A stretch of DNA of 64,000 nucleotides from Candidatus Baltobacteraceae bacterium (GCA_036488875.1 DASXGW010000012.1:1-64000); one strand, 5' to 3'; shown: positions 1-10,297, counted from the first letter of the stretch. Notes: generated by a model from the letters alone, not told the origin. Numbers and translations are program-made.

Positions 1-385
1 TTCCGGCACTGGCGGACGTGACGTGCGCGATCGTCTTCAGCGCTTTGCCGATCGTGTACGTCGCTTGCTGTGTTTGGTCGGCGAAGACGACTTCGCCGGG
101 GAAGGACGTCTGCTGATAGCCGTCCTTTGAAACGCTGACCGTATACGTGTCGGGGGCCAGCGAGAGCATGATGAAATGACCGGTTGTATCCGTCGTCGTT
201 GTTGCCGATTGCGACGGCGACACCGCCTGCACCTTAGCTCCTGCTACGGGTGCCCCAGTGTTGTCGCGCACGGTGCCGGAGATGTTGCCGGTGACGCCTG
301 CCAGTGCCCATGTTCCCTGGACAAGCATAGTCACCAACACCAGTACGGCGACCAACGGTCGACGGAGGGATCCAATGTTCTTCAA
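1..385 (-). CDS. Secreted protein with carboxypeptidase-regulatory-like domain, probable TonB-dependent receptor N-terminus (partial)
   Basis: The gene runs off the left edge; 128 codons are visible. I chose a TTG start at 385 because GAGGG lies 7 bases upstream and the next residues form a good signal peptide: a basic stretch (SLRRP), a hydrophobic run (LVAVLVLVTMLV) and a plausible cleavage site at WALAG. From about residue 32 the sequence NISGTVRDNTGAPVAGAKV followed by GHFIMLSLAPDTYTV and YTIG is a typical CarboxypepD_reg beta-sandwich. This module commonly precedes the plug and barrel of outer-membrane TonB-dependent receptors, which would fit a diderm host. The part that would prove a receptor lies outside the window, so another secreted or adhesive protein is possible. 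Confidence 0.6.
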   Translation of the reverse strand, partial: MKNIGSLRRPLVAVLVLVTMLVQGTWALAGVTGNISGTVRDNTGAPVAGAKVQAVSPSQSATTTTDTTGHFIMLSLAPDTYTVSVSKDGYQQTSFPGEVVFADQTQQATYTIGKALKTIAHVTSASAG

Positions 386-451
386 TTTTTTACCCTCGGT
401 CGTGACGTGTGATATTGCGCCACGCCGGGGCTGGCCGGAGGCAGACTTTAC

Positions 452-495
452 CTCAGGCAAAACTCAGGGTGACGCAATTGCGGCACTTTCCTGAG
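452..495. promoter_or_regulatory. Candidate operator: CTCAGG repeats around a CGCAATTGCG palindrome
   Basis: The 180-base gap between sucD and the receptor-like gene contains CTCAGG at 452-457 and 463-468 and the inverted copy CCTGAG at 490-495. A perfect 10-base palindrome CGCAATTGCG lies at 473-482, between the inverted arms. The layout resembles a regulator binding site upstream of the receptor-like gene. No convincing -35/-10 pair was found, and the motif could be chance. Confidence 0.25.
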
Positions 496-565
496 ACAAA
501 GGTCCGCTCCTTTAAGTTCTATTAGCTTAGCTTTATGGAGATATTCACGAAATCTCAAAGGGCCG

Positions 566-1443
<878 letters not shown>

Positions 1444-1444
<1 letters not shown>

Positions 1445-2607
1445 TACTGTGCTAGCTCCACGGCTTTCTTAGCGCCTTCGTCCATCGTCTCGACCGGCGT
1501 CATGTTGTTGTCGGCGAGAATCTTTCGCCCTTCGGCCTCGTTCGTGCCGGTCAAGCGGATGACGAGCGGAATCTTCCGCGACGTCGTCTCCTTCATAGCC
1601 GCAACGATGCCTTTGGCAACTTCGTCGCCGCGCGTGATGCCGCCGAAGATGTTCACGAAGAACGACTTCGCCCCGGTATTGTTCACCACGAGCTCGTAGC
1701 AGTTGCGCACGCGCTCGGCGTTTGCACCACCGCCGACATCGAGGAAGTTGGCGATCTTGCCGCCGGCGTTCGTCACGGCATCCATGGTGGCCATCGCCAA
1801 ACCTGCGCCGTTGGCCATCGTGCCGACGTTGCCGTCGAAGCGGCGGAAGTTACGGATTCCTAATCCCGCTTTGACGGCGAGTTGTTCGTCTTCGTCGAGC
1901 GGAAGGTGCTTTTGCCACTCCGCAAACTCCGGATTGCGGAACAACGCGTCGTCGTCCAGCTCGACCTTTGCATCGGATGCGAAGACGCGGCCCTCGGATG
2001 TCAGCACGAGCGGATTGATCTCCACGAGCTTCGCGCCGTAACGGAAGAACAGGTCGTAGAGCGCGCCGACGATCGCCGGCAGCTGCTTGCGATACCCCGG
2101 ATCGAGCTCCGATTCGAACGCGAGCTCGCGGCCGATAAACGGCGAGTACCCGATCGCGGTATCGACGTAGAACTTTGCAATGGAGTCGGGATGCTTCTCG
2201 GCGACTTCTTCGATGTCCATGCCGCCGAAACGGCTGACCATGATCACGGGCTTCTTCTGCGTGCGGTCGATGGCGATCGCGCAGTACGCCTCTTTGGCGA
2301 TCGGCAGCTTCTCTTCAACCAGCAGCGATTTGATTTCTTCGCCTTGCGGGTTTTGGCGATTACCCGGCATCGGCGTCGCGAGGATGTCCGTCGCGACGGC
2401 GCGCCCTTCGTCGGCGGTATTGGCAAACTTGATCTTACCGGCCTTACCGCGGCCGCCCATGAGCACCTGAGCTTTGACGACCCATTCGCCCACGGTCTTT
2501 TCGATATGCTCCGCAACCTCGTTCGGCGTAAGCGCGTGCCCGCTCCGCGGCACGGGAATGCCGGCCCGCTTAAAGAGCTCTTTGCCCTGGTACTCCATCA
2601 AATTCAT
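1444..2607 (-). CDS. sucC: Succinyl-CoA synthetase beta subunit (ADP/GDP-forming)
   Basis: The 387-residue protein matches SucC in length and order. An N-terminal ATP-grasp domain starts [19 protein letters not shown] and contains the nucleotide loop [13 protein letters not shown]. The C-terminal ligase-CoA domain has [18 protein letters not shown]. It binds the nucleotide and pairs with SucD, encoded immediately downstream with a one-base overlap. The 58-base gap upstream separates it from the acyl-CoA dehydrogenase on the same strand. The sequence does not settle whether ADP or GDP is preferred. Confidence 0.97.
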
Positions 2608-2665
2608 AGCCGCCCTCGATTCGATTAGGCCGTCGCGGTGCCCCTTGTAGCTTTAGTCGCAGTTG

Positions 2666-3826
2666 CTAGTCTAGCTTGCCCAGCAGCGACCGCGAGATGA
2701 TGAGCTGCTGGATCTCCGAGGTCCCTTCGTAGATTTCGGTTATCTTGGCGTCGCGATAGTGGCGCTCGACCGGAAACTCTGTCGTATAGCCGTAGCCGCC
2801 GTGAATCTGCAGCGCTTCGGCCGCGTGCTTGCGCGCCGCAGTCGAAGCGAAGAGCTTGGCTTTGCTTGCTTCAACCGCAAACGGTTTACCGGCATCGGCC
2901 AGCGACGCGGCTCGATAGACCAACAGCCGCGCTGCGTCGAGATCCGTTGCCATCTGCGCGATCTTGAACGAAACGCCTTCGAAACCGCCGATCGGCTTCC
3001 CGAACGCGGTCCGTTCTTTTGCAAACTGCACCGATTCGTCCAAACACGCCGCGAGTATTCCGGTCGCTTGCGCCGCGATGCCGATGCGACCGGCAGTCAG
3101 CGCCTGCATCGCGTTACCGAAGCCGTCGCCTTCGTTTCCGAGCAGCGCGTTACCGGGGACGCTCACGTCGTCAAATGCGAGATCTACCGTATTGCTCGTG
3201 TGGATGCCGAGTTTCTCCGTCACTTTTTCGACGACGATGCCCGGCGATTGCGCGTCGACGATAAACGCACTCACACCTTTTGCGCCGGGACCGCCGGTGC
3301 GAAACATAGCCATGATCCCGCCGGCGTGGCTCCCGTTCGTGCACCACTGCTTGCGACCGTTGAGCAGGTATCCGGCGGCGGCGCGTTTCGCAGATCCGCG
3401 AATGTTCGCCGCGTCGGAGCCGGCGTCGGGCTCGGTGAGCGCGAACCCCGCAATAACGTCGCGGCCGGCAAACTGCGGAAGCCAGTGACGTTTCTGCTCG
3501 TCGCTCCCAAGACGCACCACCGCCGAGCAAATCATCGCGTGCACCGACACCGTAACGGCCGTGCCCGCGTCGACGCGCGCGAGTTCTTCGATCGCTAGCG
3601 CATACGAAACGTAGTCGGCGCCGGCGCCCCCGAACTCTTCGGGAATGATGATGCCCATGATGCCGGCTTCGGTCAGTTTGGCGTACAACGCGCGCGGGAA
3701 GACGCGCTCGCGATCCCACTGCGCGATATGCGGAGCAATCTCGCGCTGCGCGATCTCGGCTGCCAGCGCGCCGATCTGTCGCTGTTCGTCGGTAAGCTCG
3801 AACTGAGTTCGCTCGGCGCTGAGCAC
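2666..3826 (-). CDS. Acyl-CoA dehydrogenase (short-chain type)
   Basis: This FAD enzyme oxidises acyl-CoA to trans-2-enoyl-CoA and passes electrons to electron-transfer flavoprotein. The 386-residue length is typical of butyryl- or short-chain dehydrogenases. Visible signatures are FALTEPDAGSDAANI in the FAD/substrate region, QWCTNGSHAG, and the C-terminal QIHGGYGYTTEFPVER. IYEGTSEIQ carries the likely catalytic glutamate. Translation starts at GTG, four bases after the thiolase end on the lower-coordinate side, so the thiolase and this gene form one transcriptional unit. Chain-length specificity cannot be read directly, and an isovaleryl- or glutaryl-type enzyme is not excluded. Confidence 0.92.
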   Translation of the reverse strand: MLSAERTQFELTDEQRQIGALAAEIAQREIAPHIAQWDRERVFPRALYAKLTEAGIMGIIIPEEFGGAGADYVSYALAIEELARVDAGTAVTVSVHAMICSAVVRLGSDEQKRHWLPQFAGRDVIAGFALTEPDAGSDAANIRGSAKRAAAGYLLNGRKQWCTNGSHAGGIMAMFRTGGPGAKGVSAFIVDAQSPGIVVEKVTEKLGIHTSNTVDLAFDDVSVPGNALLGNEGDGFGNAMQALTAGRIGIAAQATGILAACLDESVQFAKERTAFGKPIGGFEGVSFKIAQMATDLDAARLLVYRAASLADAGKPFAVEASKAKLFASTAARKHAAEALQIHGGYGYTTEFPVERHYRDAKITEIYEGTSEIQQLIISRSLLGKLD

Positions 3827-3829
3827 GTT

Positions 3830-5170
3830 TTAGCCGACGCGAATCAGGACGGCATCCCCTTGGCCGCCGCCCGAACAGATCGTCGCAATGCCGTAACCGC
3901 CGCCGCGCTTGCGCAGCTGATTGATGACCGTCCCGATGATGCGCGCGCCCGACGCGCCGATCGGATGTCCCATTGCGACCGCGCCACCGAACTTGTTGAT
4001 CTCGGTTTCATCGAGCCCCAAGTTGCGCGCCGACGTGATGGCGACCGCGGAGAACGCTTCGTTGATCTCCCAGACCGCGATGTCTTCGTGACGAAGCCCG
4101 ACGCGATCGAGCAGCTTCGAGGCCGCCATCGCCGGCGTGAGACAGATGTAGGGCGAATCCCACGCGACGGTAGCGTGCTCGACGATCGTGGCGAGGGCTT
4201 CGTGGCCGCGCTGTGCGGCCCACTGCGCGTCGGCGAGAATCAACGCTGCGGCACCGTCGTTAACGCCAGGCGCGTTGGCGGCGGTAATCGTTCCGTCCTT
4301 TTCCAGGGGCTTGAGTTTGCCCATCGCTTCGAGGCTTGCGTCGCCGCGAACGGATTCGTCACGATCGACGACGGTATTCGGAACGTCGCCCGTGACGAAC
4401 GGCGCGTACTGCTCGTACTGCATGGTAAACTGCGCCGACGGCTCGTGATCCCAGATGCGGTTGGCGGCACCGACCGAAGCGGGAACGCGAACGTCGCCTC
4501 GCTGCGGCAGTTTGTCGACGACGACTTTGCCTTTTGCCTTCGAGGCGACGCGCACCGGAACGATCTCGTCGGCGAAGTGGCCTTTCGAGTGCGATTCGTG
4601 CGCGCGCCGGTGGCTTTCGTACGCGAAGCGATCTTGCTCGTCGCGCGTCATGCCCATTTCACCGGCGACCCTGCTGCCCTGCGTCGACATCGCCATCGGG
4701 AAATATTGATCCCATAACCCGTCGTAGATCATTGCATCGACGAGCGCGCCGTCGCCGAACCGATAGCCGAACCGAGCGTCGCGCAAGAGATAAGGGGCGT
4801 TCGACATCGATTCCATTCCGCCGGCGGCAACGACGTTGTTGGCGCCCGCATTGATCGACCGCATCGCACCGACGACCGCGAGCAGCCCCGAAGCGCACAC
4901 CTTGTTCACGGTTTCGGCGGTCACGGTCTTCGCGAGGTTCGCTTTGAACACGACTTGGCGCGCGGGATTTTGGCCGACGCCGGCCTGAAGCACTTCGCCG
5001 AAGATGGCGTGTTCGACGTCGGAGGGATCGACGCCGGAGCGTTCGATGGCGGCGGCAAGTGCGACCGCGCCCAAGCTTGTTGCGCCTAACGGTGCGAGTG
5101 CGCCCCCGAGCTTACCGAACGGGGTGCGGGCCGTCGACAGCACGACGGCCTTGGAATGGATCTGAGTCAT
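3830..5170 (-). CDS. Thiolase family protein (acetyl-CoA C-acyltransferase) with an internal insertion
   Basis: The first 15 codons of the longer open frame were dropped because ATG at 5170 gives the family N-terminus (TQIHSKAVVLSTARTPFGK) and has AAGGA upstream. Catalytic residues are all present: Cys92 in NKVCASGL, NEAF at 370-373, His402 in MGHPIGASG, and Cys432 in CSGGGQG. The protein is 446 residues against about 393 for ordinary thiolases. The excess sits at about 220-269, between the VVVD and DESVRG segments of the loop domain. It cleaves 3-ketoacyl-CoA or condenses acetyl-CoA. It lies just upstream of the acyl-CoA dehydrogenase, suggesting shared beta-oxidation or amino-acid catabolism. 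Confidence 0.92.
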   Translation of the reverse strand: MTQIHSKAVVLSTARTPFGKLGGALAPLGATSLGAVALAAAIERSGVDPSDVEHAIFGEVLQAGVGQNPARQVVFKANLAKTVTAETVNKVCASGLLAVVGAMRSINAGANNVVAAGGMESMSNAPYLLRDARFGYRFGDGALVDAMIYDGLWDQYFPMAMSTQGSRVAGEMGMTRDEQDRFAYESHRRAHESHSKGHFADEIVPVRVASKAKGKVVVDKLPQRGDVRVPASVGAANRIWDHEPSAQFTMQYEQYAPFVTGDVPNTVVDRDESVRGDASLEAMGKLKPLEKDGTITAANAPGVNDGAAALILADAQWAAQRGHEALATIVEHATVAWDSPYICLTPAMAASKLLDRVGLRHEDIAVWEINEAFSAVAITSARNLGLDETEINKFGGAVAMGHPIGASGARIIGTVINQLRKRGGGYGIATICSGGGQGDAVLIRVG

Positions 5171-5224
5171 AGCGTTTTGTCCTTCTCTAATGAAAGGCGC
5201 TTGGCCCCCCAAACGGTTGCGGCG

Positions 5225-6580
5225 TTAGTCGTCGTCCGGAGGCAGATTCGAAGGCGGTCGCGTGAGGAAGTACGACGCCGGTTTCTTCGCGGGAATCGTC
5301 ACGAACGCGCGCGGCGTCTGATGGAAGTCGAAGACGTCGAGCATGCTGTTGGCGCGCTGGTCCGTGTAGCCACCGGCGGTAGAACCGAGTACGGGTAGAC
5401 CGAAGACCTCTTCTACGAGCTTCACGACGCTGCCGAATTCGTATTGCGTGTGCGCGACGTAACCGGCTCTGGCGTACGGCGAGATGACGATGCACGGAAC
5501 GCGTATGCCCAGCCCGCGGTAGTCGCGGTGCGGAGGCGGCAGGTCGTCGTACCATCCGCCCCAATCATCCCACAGCACGACGATAGCCGTACTCTTCCAA
5601 TCGGGGCTCTTGCCGATCGTGTTGACGACCGCAGCCACCCACGACGGGCCCGTTTGTCCAAATCCGGGATGGTCGGAATCGATTGCGTCGGGAATCACCC
5701 ACGAAACTGATGGTAAATGCCCGTCGCGCGCGTCGTAGATCGCGCGGGTCTGCGGTGAGCTGACGTTACGCGACCAATCCGGGCCGTAGCGCACGTTTTT
5801 GATCGCACTGAACTCAGACCAAATGTTCCCGCCGAACACCGATACCGCGGGTGCATAATACTTCCACGAGACTCCGGCGGCATCGAGTGTGTCGGCCAGC
5901 GTACGGAACTGCGTAAAGCATGGAAACGGTCCGCCGCCCACGCTTTCGTGACGCGCCGAGTTGAGAATCGACGTCTTCGTGCCGGCCGGCGCATCGCAGC
6001 CCCAAGGCTGCGCGAACGGCGTATCGACTTCGGAGATCGACGGCGAAAGACTCGCGGTCCCGGCGATGAGGTCGAGATGCGCGGTGAAGCTGTTGCCGAA
6101 CATCGTCGGAAACATGTGGTCGGCCAAGACGTAGCTTTTGGCCATCGCCCAATACGGCGCCACTTCGCTGGGATTCACGTACGAATACACGTAGTCGCCG
6201 ACGGCGTCGTGACGCGTACAGTCGTAGTGGTTTCGATCGAAGCCGTCCATGCGGCCGCCGTCATAATCTGCCAGCGCCTCCGACCATTGGTTCGTCAGGC
6301 AAGGTCCAACGAGTCCGACCGGGTGCAGCATCACCTTCCTACCGTCGTGCGTGCGCCCGTACCTCGCGAACTCCGAGTTCGGAAAACCGTAAAAGAGATT
6401 GTCGAACGTGCGGTTCTCCTGAACGATGATGACGATGTGCTTGAGATACTTCCCGGGACCGAGGACCGAGCCGGAAGCAACGGTCGAGACCGGCGCAACG
6501 ACCGGTGCTACCGGCGTCGCGCTGCACGAACTTGCGAACGCCGCCACGCAAAGGAGCGCGAGCAGTTTGCGCAACGTCAT
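5225..6580 (-). CDS. Phosphoesterase-family lipoprotein (phospholipase C/acid phosphatase-like), copy 1
   Basis: The family (Pfam phosphoesterase, PF04185) includes Pseudomonas PlcH/PlcN and Francisella AcpA, which hydrolyse phosphate esters outside the cytoplasm. The 451-residue protein has a lipoprotein signal peptide with lipobox FASSC (Cys19). The N-terminal ENRTFDN (55-61) matches the Glu-Asn metal site of the family. GRMDGFDRNHYD follows, and WDDWGGWYDD near 337 supplies the Asp pair. The start ATG overlaps the stop of copy 2 (ATGA). Compared with the other copies it has a diverged tail (PSNLPPDDD) and extra Cys-containing segments. The substrate is unknown. Confidence 0.87.
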   Translation of the reverse strand: MTLRKLLALLCVAAFASSCSATPVAPVVAPVSTVASGSVLGPGKYLKHIVIIVQENRTFDNLFYGFPNSEFARYGRTHDGRKVMLHPVGLVGPCLTNQWSEALADYDGGRMDGFDRNHYDCTRHDAVGDYVYSYVNPSEVAPYWAMAKSYVLADHMFPTMFGNSFTAHLDLIAGTASLSPSISEVDTPFAQPWGCDAPAGTKTSILNSARHESVGGGPFPCFTQFRTLADTLDAAGVSWKYYAPAVSVFGGNIWSEFSAIKNVRYGPDWSRNVSSPQTRAIYDARDGHLPSVSWVIPDAIDSDHPGFGQTGPSWVAAVVNTIGKSPDWKSTAIVVLWDDWGGWYDDLPPPHRDYRGLGIRVPCIVISPYARAGYVAHTQYEFGSVVKLVEEVFGLPVLGSTAGGYTDQRANSMLDVFDFHQTPRAFVTIPAKKPASYFLTRPPSNLPPDDD

Positions 6581-7908
6581 TCGGTGTCCAACGGCAGATT
6601 CGAGGGTGGAAGCGCGATGAAGAAACTGGGCGGATGCGTGACGCGGACGGGAACGTACCGTCGCGGTTGTTGTGAGAAATCGAAAACGTCGCCGACGCTG
6701 GCTGCGCGAACGTCGCTGGTACCGAGCCTCCCTAGTTGCCAGTTATCTTCGACGAAACGCAGAATGCTGCCGAACTCGTACTGCGTGTGCGCCACGTAGC
6801 CGCTGCGCGCATAGGGCGATACCACGATTGCCGGCACGCGAAAACCGAGTTGGCCAAAATCGAATTGACGTGGGGGCACGTGGTCGTAGAGCCCTCCCCA
6901 ATCGTCCCAAATGATAAAGATGGCGGTCGACTGCCAGTACGAGCTTTCGCCGATGGCGTTGACGATGCTGCCGATCCAGTCGGGCCCGTAGTCGTGCGGT
7001 ATTCCGGGATGGTCCGAGTAGTCCCCAGTCGGAATCACCCACGACACGCTGGGAAGTTTTTGATTTTTGATGTCGCCGAAGAGTTTGGTCTGTGGATCTA
7101 CGACTTTGGTACCCCACTCGTCGCCGTAACGCACCGCGCGAATCGCTTCAAACGGGTTCCAGGGATCGTACGGCGTGCTGTGATAGTAGCGCCAGCTCAC
7201 GTGTTTGCGATCGAGGAGATCGCGCAAGGTCGCATAGCTGTAGCACGGAAACGGACCGCCGTATTTCAGGAAGGCGCCGGCGCGAGTCACGAGCGACGTT
7301 ATCGTGTTCTTGGAGGCGTCGCATCCCGGGGGGCCGCCTCCGATCGGGCTGTCGACGATCGCGTCGTTGGTGTTGATTTGCGTGCCGCCGGCGATCAGAT
7401 CTTGATGCGCGATGGTACTGTCGCTGCCGGCGGTCATAAACATGTGGTCGGCCAATACGTACCGCTTGGCCAACGTCCAATACACGGCGATCTGCTTTGG
7501 ATCCACATATTGATACGGTGCTAGCTGCGGTTTTCCATAGTTGCTCGCGACGATACCGAACCCGTCCATCTTGCCGCCGTCGTAATCAATACGATAGGAG
7601 TTATAGTTGTGCGGAACGTCGGCAGCGGCGAGCAGGCCGGCCTTCGTCAATGGAACCGTTGTGACGGTAGTGCCGGTGCGCAGCCGCCCCTGCATCGTGC
7701 CCTCGGCACGTGGGAACGTTGCGAAGAAGTTGTCGAAACTGCGGTTCTCTTGAATGAGGATCAAGACGTGCTGGATCTTCTTTGGGGGCGCCGCCGGCGA
7801 GCGCGCGCCATTTGCCGCCGAGGGCTGTACCGGCACGAAAGGCGCCGACGCGCAGCCGCCGGTAAAAGCGACAAGCGCGGCAAGCGCACACCAACGTACG
7901 GTAGTCAT
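6577..7908 (-). CDS. Phosphoesterase-family lipoprotein, copy 2
   Basis: A longer open frame extends upstream through the neighbouring transporter gene. The real start is ATG at 7908, which gives a lipoprotein signal peptide (MTTVRWCALAALVAFTGGC, Cys19) and an ATGA overlap with the transporter stop. The 443-residue protein has the family set QENRSFDNFFATFP, DYDGGKMDGFG, HQDLIAGG, WDDWGGLYDHV, and SPYARSGYVAHTQYEFGS. It ends PLDTE, the tail seen in the main array. It is coupled to copy 1 downstream. It is predicted to be anchored outside the inner membrane and to hydrolyse a phosphate mono- or diester. Confidence 0.87.
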   Translation of the reverse strand: MTTVRWCALAALVAFTGGCASAPFVPVQPSAANGARSPAAPPKKIQHVLILIQENRSFDNFFATFPRAEGTMQGRLRTGTTVTTVPLTKAGLLAAADVPHNYNSYRIDYDGGKMDGFGIVASNYGKPQLAPYQYVDPKQIAVYWTLAKRYVLADHMFMTAGSDSTIAHQDLIAGGTQINTNDAIVDSPIGGGPPGCDASKNTITSLVTRAGAFLKYGGPFPCYSYATLRDLLDRKHVSWRYYHSTPYDPWNPFEAIRAVRYGDEWGTKVVDPQTKLFGDIKNQKLPSVSWVIPTGDYSDHPGIPHDYGPDWIGSIVNAIGESSYWQSTAIFIIWDDWGGLYDHVPPRQFDFGQLGFRVPAIVVSPYARSGYVAHTQYEFGSILRFVEDNWQLGRLGTSDVRAASVGDVFDFSQQPRRYVPVRVTHPPSFFIALPPSNLPLDTE

Positions 7909-8768
7909 CCGTGACTCACCACGACGGGACAGCTTTCGCATTCGAACTGAATCGTCACGTGCGCTATGCCGAAGTGCTCGCGCAAGCACTCGTCGATCGC
8001 GCGTAGGATGGCGTTCGCTTCGCTGAGCCGGCGGTCGTCGAGCAGTACGTGCGCCGAAAGCGCGTGCGAGCCGCTGCCGATCGACCAGACGTGCAAGTCG
8101 TGCACTCCCGTGACGCCGGCAATCTCCGAGATGTGCTTGGAGACCGCGACGTCGTCGAGGCCGCGCGGCGTGCTTTCGAGCAGCACGCTGGTTGCATCGC
8201 GCATCACGCGCAGCACGCCGACCACGATAATGACCGCGACGAAGAGCGACAGCGCCGGATCGATCCAGGCGTGGTGCGTGAGCGCGATCGCGATGCCGCC
8301 GGCGATCACGGCCACGGCGCCCAACGCATCGCCGAGCACGTGAAAGAGCGCGGCGCGCACGTTGAGGTCGCGATGCGCTCCGTTGAGGACGAAACCCACG
8401 ACGGCATTGCAGAAGAGGCCCACTCCGGCGACCGCTGACATGATCGCGGGCTCCGGCTGAACCGGCTCGGAGAATCGGCGCGCGGCGAAGTAAACGATCG
8501 CGATCGTAGCGACGAGCAGGATCGTACCGTTGAGGAGCGCGCCTAGGACTTCGATCCGTCCGTAGCCGTAGGTTCGCTTTCGATCGGCTGGCCGCTCCGC
8601 ACCGATTGCCGCCAGCAGTGCCAATCCAAGCGCGAACAGATCCATCGTTACGTGAACCGCGTCGCCGGTTAAAGCCAGGCTGCGCGACGCATAGCCGCCC
8701 CAAAACTCGAGTAGCGCGACGAAGGCGGTAACGGCGATTGCGAGACTGAGACTGCGGCGGACCGTCAC
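7905..8768 (-). CDS. Cation diffusion facilitator family metal transporter
   Basis: The 287-residue protein has the CDF layout: six hydrophobic segments in the first 200 residues, then a cytoplasmic ferredoxin-like domain. The metal-site motifs are visible as LTGDAVHVTMD in TM2 and HVLGDALGA in TM5, the His/Asp pattern typical of zinc, cobalt or cadmium exporters. The C-terminal domain contains HDLHVWSIGSG, common to the family, and ends with a short Cys pair (ECESC) that could sense metal. It is translationally coupled to the lipoprotein downstream by an ATGA overlap. If those lipoproteins are metal-dependent phosphoesterases, metal handling could be a functional link, but this is speculative. 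Confidence 0.92.
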   Translation of the reverse strand: MTVRRSLSLAIAVTAFVALLEFWGGYASRSLALTGDAVHVTMDLFALGLALLAAIGAERPADRKRTYGYGRIEVLGALLNGTILLVATIAIVYFAARRFSEPVQPEPAIMSAVAGVGLFCNAVVGFVLNGAHRDLNVRAALFHVLGDALGAVAVIAGGIAIALTHHAWIDPALSLFVAVIIVVGVLRVMRDATSVLLESTPRGLDDVAVSKHISEIAGVTGVHDLHVWSIGSGSHALSAHVLLDDRRLSEANAILRAIDECLREHFGIAHVTIQFECESCPVVVSHG

Positions 8769-8781
8769 CGAAGCACCGCTT

Positions 8782-9375
8782 TTAGGCGCGCAGCGCTTTG
8801 AGCGCGAGCGTTGCCAGCATCGCTCCGAACGTGGCGAATGTGTTGCTTTCCGCCTTGGCGATCACGTCGGCGCGCCACTCGCCCGCGCCGTCGGGCATCG
8901 GCTCGAGTTGCGGCACCACCGGTGGAACGCGTTCGCAATAGCGCTCGAACTTCTCACCGAATTTTTCGCGCAAGAACTGCTCTTCGTGCGGAACGATCGT
9001 CGCGTAGACGCCGATCATCGAGCCCAGCGCGCCGGCGATGAGACCGAGCCGCGCGAGAGCCGAGTTCTTGCCGGTAAACGCGATCGCAAAACCGGCGGCG
9101 GTGATGAAGTTGCCGACGTAGAGCGGATTGCGCACGTACGCATACGGTCCCGCGGTCACGAGCTTTGGCGCCTCGACGGCGTCGCCGCGCGTGGTCACGC
9201 CCGAATACCCGACCGCCCAACAGCGCAGCAGCTCGCCGGCGATGGCGATCGGCAGACCGACGGTGATGCTGAACGCACTCGGTTTCCCCAGTGCGGCGAG
9301 CGCGACCGCCGGCACGGCGAGCAACGCGCCGCGATTCTTAAAAACGAAAGCTTCGAGGCTCTCCGAATCGTCCAT
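8782..9375 (-). CDS. Isoprenylcysteine carboxyl methyltransferase-like integral membrane protein
   Basis: The 197-residue protein has four or five hydrophobic segments. It carries the ICMT/phospholipid methyltransferase signature GPYAYVRNPLYVGN followed by PHEEQFLREKFGEKFERYCERV. In this superfamily the conserved Arg-Asn-Pro-Tyr and Glu-Glu residues bind S-adenosylmethionine at the membrane face. Bacterial members methylate lipids or unknown small substrates, so the true acceptor is unknown. It sits between the GDP-D-rhamnose reductase gene and the cation transporter in one compact transcription unit. Confidence 0.82.
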   Translation of the reverse strand: MDDSESLEAFVFKNRGALLAVPAVALAALGKPSAFSITVGLPIAIAGELLRCWAVGYSGVTTRGDAVEAPKLVTAGPYAYVRNPLYVGNFITAAGFAIAFTGKNSALARLGLIAGALGSMIGVYATIVPHEEQFLREKFGEKFERYCERVPPVVPQLEPMPDGAGEWRADVIAKAESNTFATFGAMLATLALKALRA

Positions 9376-9384
9376 CGCCGTGGC

Positions 9385-10287
9385 TTACGACGCGACGGCG
9401 TACGCCGCCTCGTAGACGTCGCCCAGCGAGCGTCCAAGCATAATCTCAGGTTCCCAGCCCGTGCGTTCCCGCAGTTTCTCAGCGCTTCCGACCAGCAGCG
9501 GTACGTCGCTGGGCCGCATCCGCGCGGGATCCTCTCGGATCTCGACGGGGACGTGAGCGATCGTGACGAGCTCGCGCAAAACGTCGCGGATCGTCACGGC
9601 GTTACCGCTGCAGACGTTATAGATTCCGCTTCGCTCTCCGTCGCGTGCCAGCGACACGTAGGCGCGCACGACGTCGCGTACGTCGAGAAAGTCGCGCGCC
9701 GCTTCGAGATTCCCGACCAAGAGTACCGGCGGAGCACCACGCGCGATCCGCGCGAGCTGCGACGCAAACGACGGCACGACGAAGCGATCGCTCTGACCCG
9801 GCCCGATGTGATTGAACGCCCGCGCGACGACGACGTCGAGTTTTAGGCTGCGCGCTTCGCCTAAGAGAAGGGCCTCGGCGGCGGCCTTGCTGGCGGCGTA
9901 GGGATTGGCCGGCCGAGGATCGAGCGACTCCCGCAGCGGAAACTCGCGCGCCTCTCGCGGGCCGTAGATTTCGGCCGAGCTCGTAAAGATCAGCCGCGGC
10001 ATCGTTCCGTTCGTTTGCGCGTATTCGCGAATCGCTTGTGCGACGCGTGCGGTACCGATGACGTTCGTACGATACGTCGCTTCAGGCGACGCGAGCGAAT
10101 CGGGAACGAACGTCTGGGCCGCGAGGTGAAAGACGTGCGTCGGACGGGTTGCGTCGAGCGCGTCGCGGATTGCCGCACCGTCGGTGACGTCGAACGCCGG
10201 CGAAAAGCTCTCGTCGCCGGCGTCGCGCAGCGCCGTTATCAGGTGACGCCCGACGAATCCCGACGCTCCGGTAACGAGCGCGCGCAC
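9385..10287 (-). CDS. rmd: GDP-6-deoxy-D-mannose reductase (GDP-D-rhamnose synthase)
   Basis: This 300-residue extended short-chain dehydrogenase has the Rossmann motif TGASGFVGRHL, FTSSAEIYG, and the catalytic Tyr-Lys in NPYAASKAAAE. The downstream ARAFNHIGPGQ and RDFLDVRDVVRAY are features of RMD/GDP-4-keto-6-deoxymannose reductases. It starts at GTG (10287), ten bases after gmd, whose product is its expected substrate. Together they would make GDP-D-rhamnose for glycan assembly. GDP-fucose synthase has a different motif set and is less likely. A generic NDP-sugar epimerase/reductase is the fallback. Confidence 0.82.
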   Translation of the reverse strand: MRALVTGASGFVGRHLITALRDAGDESFSPAFDVTDGAAIRDALDATRPTHVFHLAAQTFVPDSLASPEATYRTNVIGTARVAQAIREYAQTNGTMPRLIFTSSAEIYGPREAREFPLRESLDPRPANPYAASKAAAEALLLGEARSLKLDVVVARAFNHIGPGQSDRFVVPSFASQLARIARGAPPVLLVGNLEAARDFLDVRDVVRAYVSLARDGERSGIYNVCSGNAVTIRDVLRELVTIAHVPVEIREDPARMRPSDVPLLVGSAEKLRERTGWEPEIMLGRSLGDVYEAAYAVAS

Positions 10288-10297
10288 GTTGCTTATC

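Noticed and set aside
6577-8703. 708-codon minus-strand frame suggesting a transporter-lipoprotein fusion
   Set aside because: The upstream part is an out-of-frame reading of the cation transporter. The lipoprotein signal peptide and ATGA overlap place the real start at 7908.
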